This document shows, piece by piece, positions 16,595-27,100 of a stretch of 64,000 nucleotides of DNA. This DNA is from Dokdonia sp. Hel_I_53 (GTDB lineage: Bacteria; Bacteroidota; Bacteroidia; Flavobacteriales; Flavobacteriaceae): positions 1,164,501-1,228,500 of the forward strand of contig NZ_VISL01000001.1 of assembly GCF_007827465.1 (NCBI RefSeq), written 5' to 3'. Within the stretch, counting starts at the first letter, position 1. Each line of letters begins with the position of its first letter. A program made the position numbers and the translations under genes. A model generated the notes under the pieces. The model made no database searches, was not told the origin of the DNA, and saw only the letters and a program-made list of their open reading frames with translations.

Positions 16595-17098
16595 ATGAAA
16601 ATTAAATTAGAAAAAATACTTGATCATACTGCGATAGAGCATAAAATAAGACGTATTGCTTTTCAAATCTACGAGAGTAATGCAGATGAGAAAGAAGTTG
16701 TTCTTGCCGGGATTGCAGATAACGGTTATAAATTTGCCGAACGTCTATCTCAAGTCCTTATAGACATTGCCCCATTTAAAACGATACTATGCAAAGTAAC
16801 AATGGATAAACAAAAACCCTTAGGAACCGTTAAAACAAGTTTGTTGCCTAAGGAATATACAAACAAATCAATTGTCCTTATCGATGATGTTTTAAATTCA
16901 GGCACTACACTTGTTTATGGTGTAAAACATTTCCTAGATGTTCCTTTAAAAAGATTTAAAACCGCCGTACTAGTAAACCGTAATCATAAAAAGTATCCAG
17001 TAAAAGCTGACTTTAAAGGTATCTCTTTAAGTACATCCTTAAATGAATCTGTAAAAGTAATTTTTACTAAAGGAAATGATACTGTTGTTTTAGAATAG
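16595..17098 (+). CDS. Phosphoribosyltransferase family protein
   Basis: 167 residues from ATG 16595 (MKIKLEKILDHTAIEHKIRRIA). The frame is open back to 16523, but that part overlaps the S4 gene. A type I PRTase fold is shown by VLAGIADNGYKFAERL and the PRPP site IVLIDDVLNSGTTLVYGV. The pattern is close to PyrR-like and hypoxanthine-type enzymes; the substrate cannot be decided. Its 3' end overlaps the convergent aroK by nine bases. Confidence 0.82.
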   Translation: MKIKLEKILDHTAIEHKIRRIAFQIYESNADEKEVVLAGIADNGYKFAERLSQVLIDIAPFKTILCKVTMDKQKPLGTVKTSLLPKEYTNKSIVLIDDVLNSGTTLVYGVKHFLDVPLKRFKTAVLVNRNHKKYPVKADFKGISLSTSLNESVKVIFTKGNDTVVLE

Positions 17099-17617
17099 GG
17101 TCTTAATTATTTTACTTGCTAATTGCTCAGGAGTCTCGTCTTGTGCTTTAACAACAATATCTGCTTGATTATAATAGTAACTCCTTTCAAAGAGGTGCTT
17201 ACGCACATATTCCTCCAGAGCCTCGTAACTTTCTAAAGAATTTAGGAGTGGTCTAGCTTGCTTATTAATCCATAACCTCTTAGTGAGCTCCTTGTAAGAG
17301 CTGTTTAGATAAACTGTAGTAGTCATAGCTGTCTTTAGATAATCCATATTTTGACTATAGCATGGAGTACCTCCTCCTAAAGCAATAACTTCAGGACCGT
17401 CTTCGCTGGAAGATATAAGCTGTTTTAGATAGTTGTTCTCTGCTTTTCTAAAATAAATTTCTCCTTCATCTTTAAATATTTTAGAGATTGATTTTCCTTC
17501 CATTTTTTCAATGTAAGCATCAAAATCCAAAAACTTGTAAGAAAGTTTAGCTGCTAGAAGTGGTCCAATGGTGGATTTTCCAGATCCCATATAACCCAAT
17601 AAAAATATTTTTTTCAT
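17090..17617 (-). CDS. aroK: Shikimate kinase
   Basis: 175 residues from ATG 17615-17617 (MKKIFLLGYMGSGKST). The longer frame from 17656 crosses a -7 promoter box and lacks the conserved start. The P-loop GYMGSGKST, DFDAYIEKMEGKSISKIF (shikimate-binding Asp), FRKAEN and the glycine-rich ALGGGTPCY show a shikimate kinase phosphorylating the 3-OH of shikimate in chorismate synthesis, feeding the trp pathway seen at the window start. Its 3' end overlaps the phosphoribosyltransferase gene. Confidence 0.93.
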   Translation of the reverse strand: MKKIFLLGYMGSGKSTIGPLLAAKLSYKFLDFDAYIEKMEGKSISKIFKDEGEIYFRKAENNYLKQLISSSEDGPEVIALGGGTPCYSQNMDYLKTAMTTTVYLNSSYKELTKRLWINKQARPLLNSLESYEALEEYVRKHLFERSYYYNQADIVVKAQDETPEQLASKIIKTLF

Positions 17618-17633
17618 AGAAAGTACTGAAACA

Positions 17634-17641
17634 CAAAGGTA
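17634..17641 (-). promoter_or_regulatory. aroK -7 promoter box
   Basis: Minus-strand TACCTTTG (plus CAAAGGTA), 16 bases before the aroK ATG; exact TAnnTTTG. It supports the start at 17617. Confidence 0.5.
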
Positions 17642-17685
17642 TCTGAAACCATTCAAAAAAAAGTATATTTTATTTCAAAAAAGAT

Positions 17686-17717
17686 TTGGTTAAAACAGAT
17701 TAATCATTGTATATTTG
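17686..17717 (+). promoter_or_regulatory. tRNA-Lys promoter (TTG -21 bp- TATATTTG)
   Basis: TTG at 17686-17688 and TATATTTG at 17710-17717, separated by 21 bases: both parts of the Bacteroidota vegetative promoter at normal spacing, 18 bases before the tRNA 5' end. Confidence 0.75.
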
Positions 17718-17735
17718 CACCCGCATTCAAGCAAT

Positions 17736-17808
17736 GACCTGGTAGCTCAGTTGGTAGAGCATCTCCCTTTTAAGGAGAGGGTCCTGGGTTCGAGCCCCAG
17801 CCAGGTCA
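17736..17808 (+). tRNA. tRNA-Lys (anticodon TTT)
   Basis: A 73-nt cloverleaf: acceptor GACCTGG / CCAGGTC, D-arm GCTC...GAGC, anticodon stem TCTCC / GGAGA with loop CTTTTAA (anticodon TTT), T-arm CTGGG-TTCGAGC-CCCAG, discriminator A. CCA is not encoded. It has its own promoter and terminator. Confidence 0.97.
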
Positions 17809-17834
17809 CTTATTTAGGACACTGAAATTTAATT

Positions 17835-17866
17835 AAACCCGTTAACTTATAGTTAACGGGTTTTTT
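17835..17866 (+). terminator. Intrinsic terminator after tRNA-Lys
   Basis: A 13-bp perfect stem AAACCCGTTAACT / AGTTAACGGGTTT (17835-17847 with 17851-17863), loop TAT, T-run. Confidence 0.92.
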
Positions 17867-18295
17867 AAAATACATTTGTTTTAGCAAGGTTTTTACCATA
17901 GACTAAACATACACTAAATCGATGATTTTTGTAACTACTTCTATTAGTCTTAAAATTTTGCTTCACATCAATTCTATATTGAACAAACTGCATTAAAAAA
18001 TATTTTTTGTAGTTTTTTTCTTACAAATAGAAAATATTAGAACCCCTGAAAAGTGCAAAAGCTTTGTCATAAAGCTATATTTTCTATTCCAGCAAAAAAA
18101 AAATAATTTATAATCATCTAAAAATCAACGTATTAAGCGCTCGAATAATAAGACGTTATTTTTGTTTAAAAAAATTTATCAGTAAAGGTCTAGTTTTCTT
18201 GCGTTTAACGCTTTTTTTTATTTAATTGCATATGATAAATACTTAAACTTCCAACTTTGTTTAAGTAACGTCAAAAACCCAAAATCATAAATATT
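17867..18295. other. AT-rich 429-base leader region without a gene
   Basis: No ORF or RNA gene recognised. It contains a TATTTTTG box (18157-18164, exact TAnnTTTG on the plus strand) about 130 bases before the next ATG, and a small AGCTTT / AAAGCT hairpin at 18060-18076. Possibly a long untranslated leader for the gene at 18296. Confidence 0.4.
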
Positions 18296-19423
18296 ATGAA
18301 AATAAAACTACTTACTACAGCAATGTTGATATGCACTGCATTGACTACGTATGCTCAATGTTTAAATGGAGGATGTGATGTTGGAATGTCACGATCTGCG
18401 ATCGAAAACGGAGTTTTTGTAGGACACTACGAAGATGGTGAAAAACTAGGTCTAGGAATTAGTTATTTGTATAATCCAGAAGGCTCATCGATAATTTATG
18501 CTAATTACATAAATGATAAACCTAACGGGGTAGTATATCAACAAGATATTCTAACTTCTGATGAAATTACTGTACATACTTTCAAAAATCATCAAAACGG
18601 TAGTATAATTTACCCAGCATTTCGGTTCACGAAAGAAAATAAAAAAACTAAGATCGAAGTTGCCTTTAAAGAGAATGATTGGAAGAAATATGAAGGAGAT
18701 CAAGTTGAGGGGGAACTACAGATTAAAAATGTACTTTTTGACGGGTCACCTGCATTCTTAGCATTAAACGGCAAAGATCAAGTAATGGCATTATCTGCAA
18801 CGATAAGCCATATAGAATTATTATCATCAGAACCGCAGGAAAAATATTACAATCCTCTTCAACTTAGTTCTAAAGATAATCGCTTAGTAATTAATGTATT
18901 TCCTAAAGCAGGAGCTGATGAAACAGAATTTAAAACGAGTTTAGATTGGGATATGGAAAAACCTCAAGAAGCAGTGTGGTATTATAAAAGATATTTCAAC
19001 AATGAGCTAGTATACAAATTCAATTATGAAGATGTCTTAGAGCTGCCTTCTGCACAAGACATAAAACAACAAAAATTAGAAAAAGCTTTCGAATTTATTG
19101 CGGAGCAAGTAGATGATTATGATTTCGAAAAAGGTTACGAAGGGAAAGCTAAAGATTTTATAGATATTCTCAATGACATTAAAGAACGTGCTGCGAGAAA
19201 AGGACTTACAGCTTCTAGCACATATGATATTACAATGACTAAACTACATCTCATTAATGGAGATAAAGTTAAATCATTACAGTTTGCTCAAAATGCTTGT
19301 GATAAGACACCAAGTAGTTACGACATAATAACAAATCTTATAAAAACTGAATTTACAGAGCATACTGACATTTTACCAATGCTTAAAAAGGAAGAAAGAT
19401 TGGCTGCAGCCAGTGACGAATAA
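18296..19423 (+). CDS. Secreted protein of unknown function with MORN-like start
   Basis: 375 residues. The signal peptide MKIKLLTTAMLICTALTTYAQ is followed by CLNGGCDVGMS and two or three MORN-like segments (GVFVGHYEDGEKLGLGISYLYN, YANYINDKPNGVVYQ). A central region of strands and a C-terminal helical, TPR-like part (about residues 255-370, EKAFEFIAEQVDDYDFEKGYEGKAKDFIDIL) complete it. I do not recognise the family. It has its own terminator and a long AT-rich upstream region, so it is probably a single-gene unit located just downstream of the spr locus, transcribed toward it. Confidence 0.75.
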   Translation: MKIKLLTTAMLICTALTTYAQCLNGGCDVGMSRSAIENGVFVGHYEDGEKLGLGISYLYNPEGSSIIYANYINDKPNGVVYQQDILTSDEITVHTFKNHQNGSIIYPAFRFTKENKKTKIEVAFKENDWKKYEGDQVEGELQIKNVLFDGSPAFLALNGKDQVMALSATISHIELLSSEPQEKYYNPLQLSSKDNRLVINVFPKAGADETEFKTSLDWDMEKPQEAVWYYKRYFNNELVYKFNYEDVLELPSAQDIKQQKLEKAFEFIAEQVDDYDFEKGYEGKAKDFIDILNDIKERAARKGLTASSTYDITMTKLHLINGDKVKSLQFAQNACDKTPSSYDIITNLIKTEFTEHTDILPMLKKEERLAAASDE

Positions 19424-19443
19424 AACCTGAATTTACAGTAATT

Positions 19444-19492
19444 AAAAGTCTTTTAAATTCTCTTTAACAATAGAATTTAAAAGACTTTTTTA
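19444..19492 (+). terminator. Intrinsic terminator
   Basis: An 18-bp inverted repeat AAAAGTCTTTTAAATTCT / AGAATTTAAAAGACTTTT with a ten-base loop and a T-run, 21 bases after the stop at 19423. Confidence 0.88.
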
Positions 19493-19496
19493 TTTC

Positions 19497-19510
19497 GCTT
19501 TCGCGAAAGC
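19497..19510. repeat. Dispersed palindrome copy 8
   Basis: Perfect copy immediately after the terminator of the MORN-like gene. Confidence 0.9.
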
Positions 19511-20012
19511 ATGACTCGTACAGGAACAGAAAAGTAAAATGCTCCTTATTTTTCATAAAAACGAATACTCACAAAGCTATTGCCTTAGTACCTACTTATA
19601 TCAATTTTAATGAAAATTAAAATTTTTTGGAGATAAGTCTCCAACCTCGATTTATAATAAATTTAATTACAAAAATCAAATAGGGTTGATTTCATATGAT
19701 ACTAATAATCTTTTTTTTTAAATACAATGGCCTCACAGTTAAGTCTAAGCTTCCTCTATTTACTTTGTATCCTCTTTAAGGAATTTCTTCTATGCTGAGA
19801 ATACATATAAGCTTGTAAAGCCACAAGCAATTGAGGTTGACATTTATTACGGAAAACGTGAGTGAGATGTTAGAGGTATCTCAAGCTTAATAGAAGCAAT
19901 TATGATTGGGATATAATAAGCTAATGCGCCTGTTGCAATTCCTCTAAAATAAATTAGAGGAAAAACACAGATAAGTATTACATATCTAAATGATTGGATT
20001 TATAGTGTAAGA
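19511..20012. other. About 500 bases without an intact gene; possible gene remnant
   Basis: No ORF of useful length. In one plus-strand frame (about 19773-19920) a protein-like stretch reads TYKLVKPQAIEVDIYYGKRE, a stop, then DVRGISSLIEAIMIGI before another stop, which looks like decayed coding sequence of unknown origin. A hairpin TTCCTCTAA / TTAGAGGAA lies at 19939-19962 without a T-run. Confidence 0.35.
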
Positions 20013-20073
20013 CTAAATAAATAAAATCATTACAATAATCACCTATACTACATGGCAATTATCGTAATGATTT
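20013..20073 (-). terminator. Terminator of the spr operon (minus strand)
   Basis: 16-bp stem with one mismatch (20024-20039 with 20058-20073, AAATCATTACAATAAT versus ATTATCGTAATGATTT), 18-base loop. On the minus strand it is followed by a T-rich TTTATTTATTTAG. It lies 46 bases beyond the sprF stop. Confidence 0.65.
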
Positions 20074-20118
20074 ATTGTAAAAGCACTTAAAGTACGTTAG
20101 CTTGATCCTTACTTCCTA

Positions 20119-21111
20119 CTACCTTCTAGATTTCGGAATCTTATTTGCTGCGGTACAAGGACAATCACTAATACCTTGCAAGAGATCTAATCCTATAGTG
20201 ATAGAATGTGTTCCAGAATTGTAAGACATCATATCGTTAAGAGTAACCTGATATGCGTAAGAGGCATAGAATATAGATTTTTTACCGCCTATCATCGGTC
20301 CAACGCTCAAAGGTTTCCCAATTTGATCATTGAGGAATCTATAGGTGGCTCCAGCCCATAAGTAATCATTATACCTATTAAATTTTCTGTACTTTATATT
20401 TAAATCTGTACTTGAACGGCCGTCACTTGTATACAATTGATAAAAGGCAGAAGGCTCCCACTGCGAATAATTATTTGTTTTTAAAGTATATCCCCCATAC
20501 AGTTGTAAATTAAACAATAGGTTTGGCTCTAGTCCATCAAAACGTTCGATGTCTTTAGGAAGTATATTATTTGCATTAACACTTAAAAATGCTTCTCCTA
20601 TTCTGTATAGTACTCCTACATCAAAGTTCAAATTTGTTTCTGATCTATTATCTGTAATAAAAGGGTCTATTGTAGGTTGCTCAAACGTGGGTGAAAAGTT
20701 ATCAATGTCTAAACTAAAACTGTTTACGTTTCCTGACAAACCAAAAGAGATATACTGTTTTGTATTATAATCAAGCGTAAGATGGTGTGCAAATGAAACT
20801 TTAGCTCCCTGTTGTATGGTATTACCATTTCTATCATTATATAATGATAGCCCCAATCCAGATTGTGTTGCAAACCTAAGGTCTGCGTAGAAAGCTTGAT
20901 TATCTGGAGCATTAGGAATACCTACCCATTGTGTCAGCGCATTGAGGCGAATCCTAAAGTTATCACCTATACCTGCATAGGTAGGTGCCACTACAAAATC
21001 GCTATCTGCCAAATATTGGCTAAATACAGGTAAATTTAATTCCTGTGAAGTTCCTTGTATCGCTGTAACAAACAGCGATACATAAAGAACATATTTTACT
21101 AAAACTTTCAT
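20119..21111 (-). CDS. sprF: PorP/SprF family outer-membrane protein
   Basis: 330 residues. The signal peptide MKVLVKYVLYVSLFVTAIQGTSQ is followed by the family opening LPVFSQYLADSDFVVAPTYAGIGDNFRIRLNALTQWVGI. Beta-strands and a C-terminal SITIGLDLLQ show the PorP/SprF barrel that, in Flavobacterium johnsoniae, is needed for delivery of SprB to the surface through T9SS. It lies 25 bases after the giant sprB on the same strand, the last gene of the operon. Several antisense ORFs here are shadows. Confidence 0.9.
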   Translation of the reverse strand: MKVLVKYVLYVSLFVTAIQGTSQELNLPVFSQYLADSDFVVAPTYAGIGDNFRIRLNALTQWVGIPNAPDNQAFYADLRFATQSGLGLSLYNDRNGNTIQQGAKVSFAHHLTLDYNTKQYISFGLSGNVNSFSLDIDNFSPTFEQPTIDPFITDNRSETNLNFDVGVLYRIGEAFLSVNANNILPKDIERFDGLEPNLLFNLQLYGGYTLKTNNYSQWEPSAFYQLYTSDGRSSTDLNIKYRKFNRYNDYLWAGATYRFLNDQIGKPLSVGPMIGGKKSIFYASYAYQVTLNDMMSYNSGTHSITIGLDLLQGISDCPCTAANKIPKSRR

Positions 21112-21136
21112 AGGTTAAGATTTTAGGAGCATTGTA

Positions 21137-24100
21137 TTATCTATATAATGTAAAGTGACCCACAAACTCACGATCATTACCTTCTGGTCCAAGTGTAATA
21201 ATGTACCAATAATCTCCTGTAGGTAACTCTTTAGAATTGTATTTTCCATTCCAACTTTGTCCAACATTCATTTTAACAATTACACGACCATATCTATCAA
21301 ATATTTGGGTCTTTAAGTTAGGGTAGTTATCTGCACACCCTGGAGCCCAAGTATCTAAGACACCATCATCATTAGGGGTAAAGTAATTAGGTACACATAC
21401 ATCAATAAATTCTATATAAATATCTGCTGTTGCGGTACAACCCTCAGCATCAGTAACAATTACAGTATAAGTACCTGATTCTGAAATAACATAGGTATTT
21501 GTGGTACCTGTAGAAATCCCATTAAAAGTATACTGATTATTACCAAAACCACCAGTAGCTACTGCCACAATTTCATTTAAATTACCTTCTTCTAGTGTTA
21601 ATGATAAAGGCTGTATGTCCTCTATAATAAAGGGTATTGTGTCTTCAGAACATACTCCATCGTAAATAACTGTAATATAGTGCGTTCCAGGAGAAACATT
21701 TATAAATACATTATCAGATTGCTCATTACCACTATCATCAAGACTATACGTTAACAGAGATGGATCTGGTATAAAACCATCAACAGTTACAGTAACGGTA
21801 TTTCCTGGTGTATTAGTATCACAATTAGGATCTACATCTAAAGTAGGAATAATATTAACTGTTTCTGGGAAGGTGATATTCCATGGAGATTCACATCCTT
21901 GCGCATCTCGTACATATACTATATGATCTCCTCCAGAGAGGTTATCAAATACAAATGTTGTTTGGGTAGGACCTCCCACAGTGTAAGTTCCATTAGGATC
22001 ATCTAATACAACCTCATAAGGTAAAGACCCGCCTGATATTTCAACACTAAAAGAACCATCTGCATCTCCAAAACAAGTTTCTGGTATGATAGAATTAGGT
22101 ACTATTCCTAGTGCTACAATTTCTGGATCTTCTAATCTAAAATCAAATGTGTCGAAACACCCTAATTGATCTTGAAAGATTACGGTATAATCTCCAGGTT
22201 GTAAATCCTCAAAAACATTAGTTGTAAAAAATTGATCAAGGTTAGGTGATATCGCATATATAATATCTCCTGTTCCTCCAGAGGCGTTTATAGTTAACAC
22301 ACCATCATTTGCTCCATTACATGTTATTGGAGTGAGATCATAATCGGCAGTCACTGCTTCTAGAGGCTCTGTAATGATTAACGTACTAGAAGTATCTTGA
22401 CAATCACCACTTTGAACATATACTTGATATGTCCCAGCAGTTAACCCTGTGAATACACCAGGAGAGCTTTGAGTTGCTGGCACAGTAACCCCAAATTCGT
22501 CTTGTAACGTATACACGTAATTTCCTAAACCTCCAATAGCAGTTGCTGTTATAGATCCCGAAGAATCTCCTACACAATTAATGGTAGGATTATCAGAAGT
22601 AAGGTTTACTTCTAAATCAACAAGTGGTTCAATCGTGATCTCATTAGACGCACGGCTAACACATCCATTCTCATCCCTGATAAAATATTGATACGTTCCA
22701 GGTACCACAGAGAATGTTACATCAGTAACAAAAGTTCCTAACGGTGTAGTAAAGTCATCTGCATCATCATACGTATACAGACCAGTACCACCTGTCGCAC
22801 TTAACGTAAGTGTAGCATCTGTAAGACACGTTTGTGTTGAATTTACGACTAGACTTGCATCAATCTGATCTGGCTCTGTGATTGTAATATTAGCAGACGT
22901 CAACTCACAACTGTATGTGTCTTGAATAGTAACAGAATACACCCCTGCTCCAAGGTTTGAAAATACGTTTGATGACTGAGGACCAAATGTACTTGCATTA
23001 GGAGAAATTCTATTAAGTGTATAGTTGTAATCAGCTCCTTGACCTCCTTGAACATTTGTTACAGTAATAGAAACTGTTTGATCACCAAAACACGCTACTT
23101 CAGTAGCACTTGGCGTGAAGGTGGCAGTAATTGCATCTGGCACTTCTAATAATACAGTGTCTGTTTCTAAACAATCATTTGCATCTCGTACAGTTACTGT
23201 GTATAAACCTGCACTTAGATCACTGAATGTTGCATTAGGTGAAAAGGCAACCGTCACTGGACCTGTTAATTGATATTCATATGGTGGTGTACCACCACTA
23301 CCCGCAGCCGTGATAATTCCTTGATCATTTGTACAAGTTACATTATAGGTTTCTGTAGCGATAACCGCAACTGGGGTAATAGGAGACTCAATGGCCACAC
23401 TATTTGATACAGTTGCACAGAAAGGAGTGTCAGTTGCAGAAACATTAACAGTATAATTCCCTCCATTCAATCCTGTTATAATCTGAGGGTTTGAATTAGT
23501 ATTTCCTGTTCCTGAAATACCCACTGGAGCACCAGAGCTATCTAATACATCATAAGTATAATCACCTGTATAATTGAGTACCGTAAGTGCTATTTCTCCA
23601 CTTGCATTTCCAAAACAATCTACATCTTCTAATGTACTTAATTGTGCTTCAATCACATCAAAAGGAGCTATTTCAAAATCTGTTAAGAAGTAACAACCCG
23701 TTGTCAAATCATTTATTTGGAAGTAATACGTTCCTGGGTCTGTTAAAGCAAATATATTTGAAGGTTGTGGTATTCCATTTGGTAACAATTGGTACTCAAA
23801 GTTTCCAGAGCCTCCAGTAACATTGATACTCACTTCACCAGTATTATTACAATCAATAGGTGATGTAATTACAAATGCTGCAGCCGTGATAGTTTCTAGC
23901 GGATCAATCGTTACTGTATTTGTAGCATCACAGTTGTTATCATCTCTAACGTATACTGTAATTGTCTGTATAGCACCAGTATCTGCTACCTCAAATGTAT
24001 TTGAAGTAAAATAACTAGTTCCATCAATACTATATAAATAAGGAGGCGTTCCATCTGCACCCGTAATAGTAATCGTTGAGGTATTTACAGAATTATCTGC

Positions 24101-27100
24101 CGCACAGTTAAATGATGTCGCTGTCGCGGAAGCTGTTAAAGCATCTGGCTCCTCAATTATTACATCTTCTGTGAGTGTACATCCTCTACCAGACGTGACT
24201 TGCACCGTATAAGTATTTGCAGAAAGTCCAGTAAAAATATTTGAACTCTGTGCAGGACGAGTAAATCCTGCTGGCGCAATAATCGCGTAGGTATACAGCG
24301 GATTGTCATTTCCAGCACCTAAAGTAACTGTAATAGTTCCATCACTGCCCGCATTACAACTAACATCCTCATGTGATGTCGTAAATGTCACTGGGGTAGG
24401 TGCTTCTAAAGTAACTTGAGTTGTAAACGTACAACTTGTTATTCTATCTATGGCTGTTACATCATATACACCGGCAGGTAATCCCACAAATATTGGATTT
24501 GTACTTGGGGAAACGCCCAATGGATCTGGATTGATTGTATATTCATAATCACCAGAACCTCCTGCGGCTGTCACTTCTATCTCTCCATCATCATCACTAC
24601 AGCTAGGTAGATTACTAATAGCTGCAATAGCCTCTAGAGCAGGTAGTATTGTCACAGATTCTGTAACTGTACATTCATTTCCATCTCTAATAGTTACTGT
24701 ATACATTCCTGGAGCATTCACTGTAAAAGTGGTTCCCGTCTGGTATCCATTACCTATACTATATTCAAGAGGTGCAATACCACTTCCTGGCGTAACTACT
24801 AACTCATATTCACCAGAAGCATCTGGACATTGACTGGTTGCGGCAAATGTAAATCCTGAAGGTAGTGGATCTGTATCTATCGTCACGGTAATCATGTCTT
24901 GACAGTTGTTATTATCCTGTACATACACATCCCAACTCGTTGAAGTAGGTGGATCTAACGCCGCTGTATTAGAAGATGTAAAGGTTCCTGGACCAGCACC
25001 GCTTACCACAAATGAGTATACGTAAGGAGGTGTACCTCCTGTCGCACTCACCGTTACCTGTGCATCATCATTACAGTTTGCATTAATATTAGTGTCCTCA
25101 ATTAATGTTAACGGTGCTACTTGAGCAACAGTCACAGAAGCTGTTGCAACACAACCTGTAACTTCATCTGTAATATCTATAGTTTGTGTACCTGGGATTG
25201 AGATGTTACTAACTAATACTGTCGCATTCGTTTGTCCAGTTACCGTTGCCCCACCATTTATAGAATAACTATACGTTCCTGTAAAGTTAGAGACCGTAAA
25301 TGAAACTTCACCATTGTTTCCTGGATTACAAGTAATGTCACTCACCAATTGTCCTAGCACCTCAATATTCTCAATCGCTGGTACTGTAAACTGCTCTTGA
25401 TAAGTACATCCATTAGCATCTATAACTTCAAAAGTATAAGAACCTACAGAAAGTCCTGTATAAATACCTGTAGTATCACCTGTAGTATTTGGATCTCCTG
25501 CTGGAATAATAATATCATACGTTAATGGACCTATTCCATCAGTGGCAGTAATTGTCACATCGCTGCTAGGTGTATCACAGGTCGCTACCGTAGCGCTAAA
25601 ATCCAGGTCTGTAGGTGGATCTAGTGGCTGTACGTCTATAGAACCAGTAAACTCACAATTATTTAAATCTCTTACAATATAATTAATCGTCTGTACCGTT
25701 CCATTATCATTTACAACATACGTGTTATCAGTTGAGAAACCATTTCCTTCAAAGCTGTAGTAGTAACCCGTCGCTATTCCCGTAGGTGTTCCTCCGGATG
25801 CTGTAACGGTGATGGTTGTCTCCACATCACAAGTCGTATTAGCAGACAAGGATGCAGTAGCTGTTACCGGAGTTGGTTCATCAATTGTCACAGACTGTAT
25901 AGCTGACCTGCAAGAAGAACCATCAATAACGACAATATCATACGTTCCTTGTGATAAGCCTGTAAAAATGTTAGAATCTGCAGGTGTGTTTAACACACCC
26001 TCTATTTCATAGGTAAATGGTCCTACCCCACCCGTAACGTTTACAGTAATACTACCGTCTGATCCTGCATTACAGCTTACATCTGTAGGCACAGGTGTAA
26101 ATGTGACAGGAACAATAGGGGAGACTTCTATACTATTGATTGCCTGGCATCCAGCTCCATCTGTAACTCTAAAGAAATACTCTATAGGAGTAGCTGCACT
26201 GTAAACATTTGATCCCATTGCTGTATACGTAATACCGCCATCTGTAGATACCTCATAGGTATAACTAGCATCTCCTCCCCCAGCAGTAAGTGTAATCTCT
26301 GCATCTGGACTTGCTGTACAATCAAGTTCCTTTGTGATAGTAGGTATTAACGTTAGTTGATCGTTTACCACATACGTGGTAGTTGCTGTACAACCGTTAT
26401 CATCTCTTATAAAAAAGTCATAAGATCCTGGAGCAGTAATCGTAAAGTTTGGGCTGTTTTGATATGGTCCACCCGCACTATATGTGGCATTACCATTAAA
26501 AGTAGTTCCACTCACTGTTACCGTAAAAGGTGTTCCCACGTAACACTGTGTTGCAACAGGATCAATAGTAGGTGCTGCATCTGTTGCGACGGTAACTGGT
26601 AATGTGAATGGACAACCATTTGCGTCCCTTACATATATATCCCAAGTTGTTCCTAATGAAGCATCTAGATTTAATACATTGTTGGTGGTATAAGCAGAAG
26701 TAGGTACCGCTGATGGTGAAAGTGCATACGCATATTCATAAGGACCCGTTCCTCCCGTTGCATTCACTGTTACTTGCGCTCCTGTATTACAATTTGCATT
26801 AATATTGTCTACCACCGTTGCAGTAAGCGCTTGGATTGGTTCTGTGATTTGAAAAACCTGCGTTGTAGAGCATAAAGTTCCATCAGTCTCTTCTACGAAT
26901 AAGGTATAATTGCCGGCTCCTAAGCCTGTTATGACATCACTTGCAGGAGCTCCAGTTAGACCAGTAAAGGTTCCATTAGCTGGTGGAGCGATCGGTTGGT
27001 TAGTTAATTGATCACGTACTTCATAATAAAGCATGGTTACTGAAGCGTCATAATCTGAAACGGTAAAACTAACCTCTCCTGTGCTATCTCCATTACAGGA

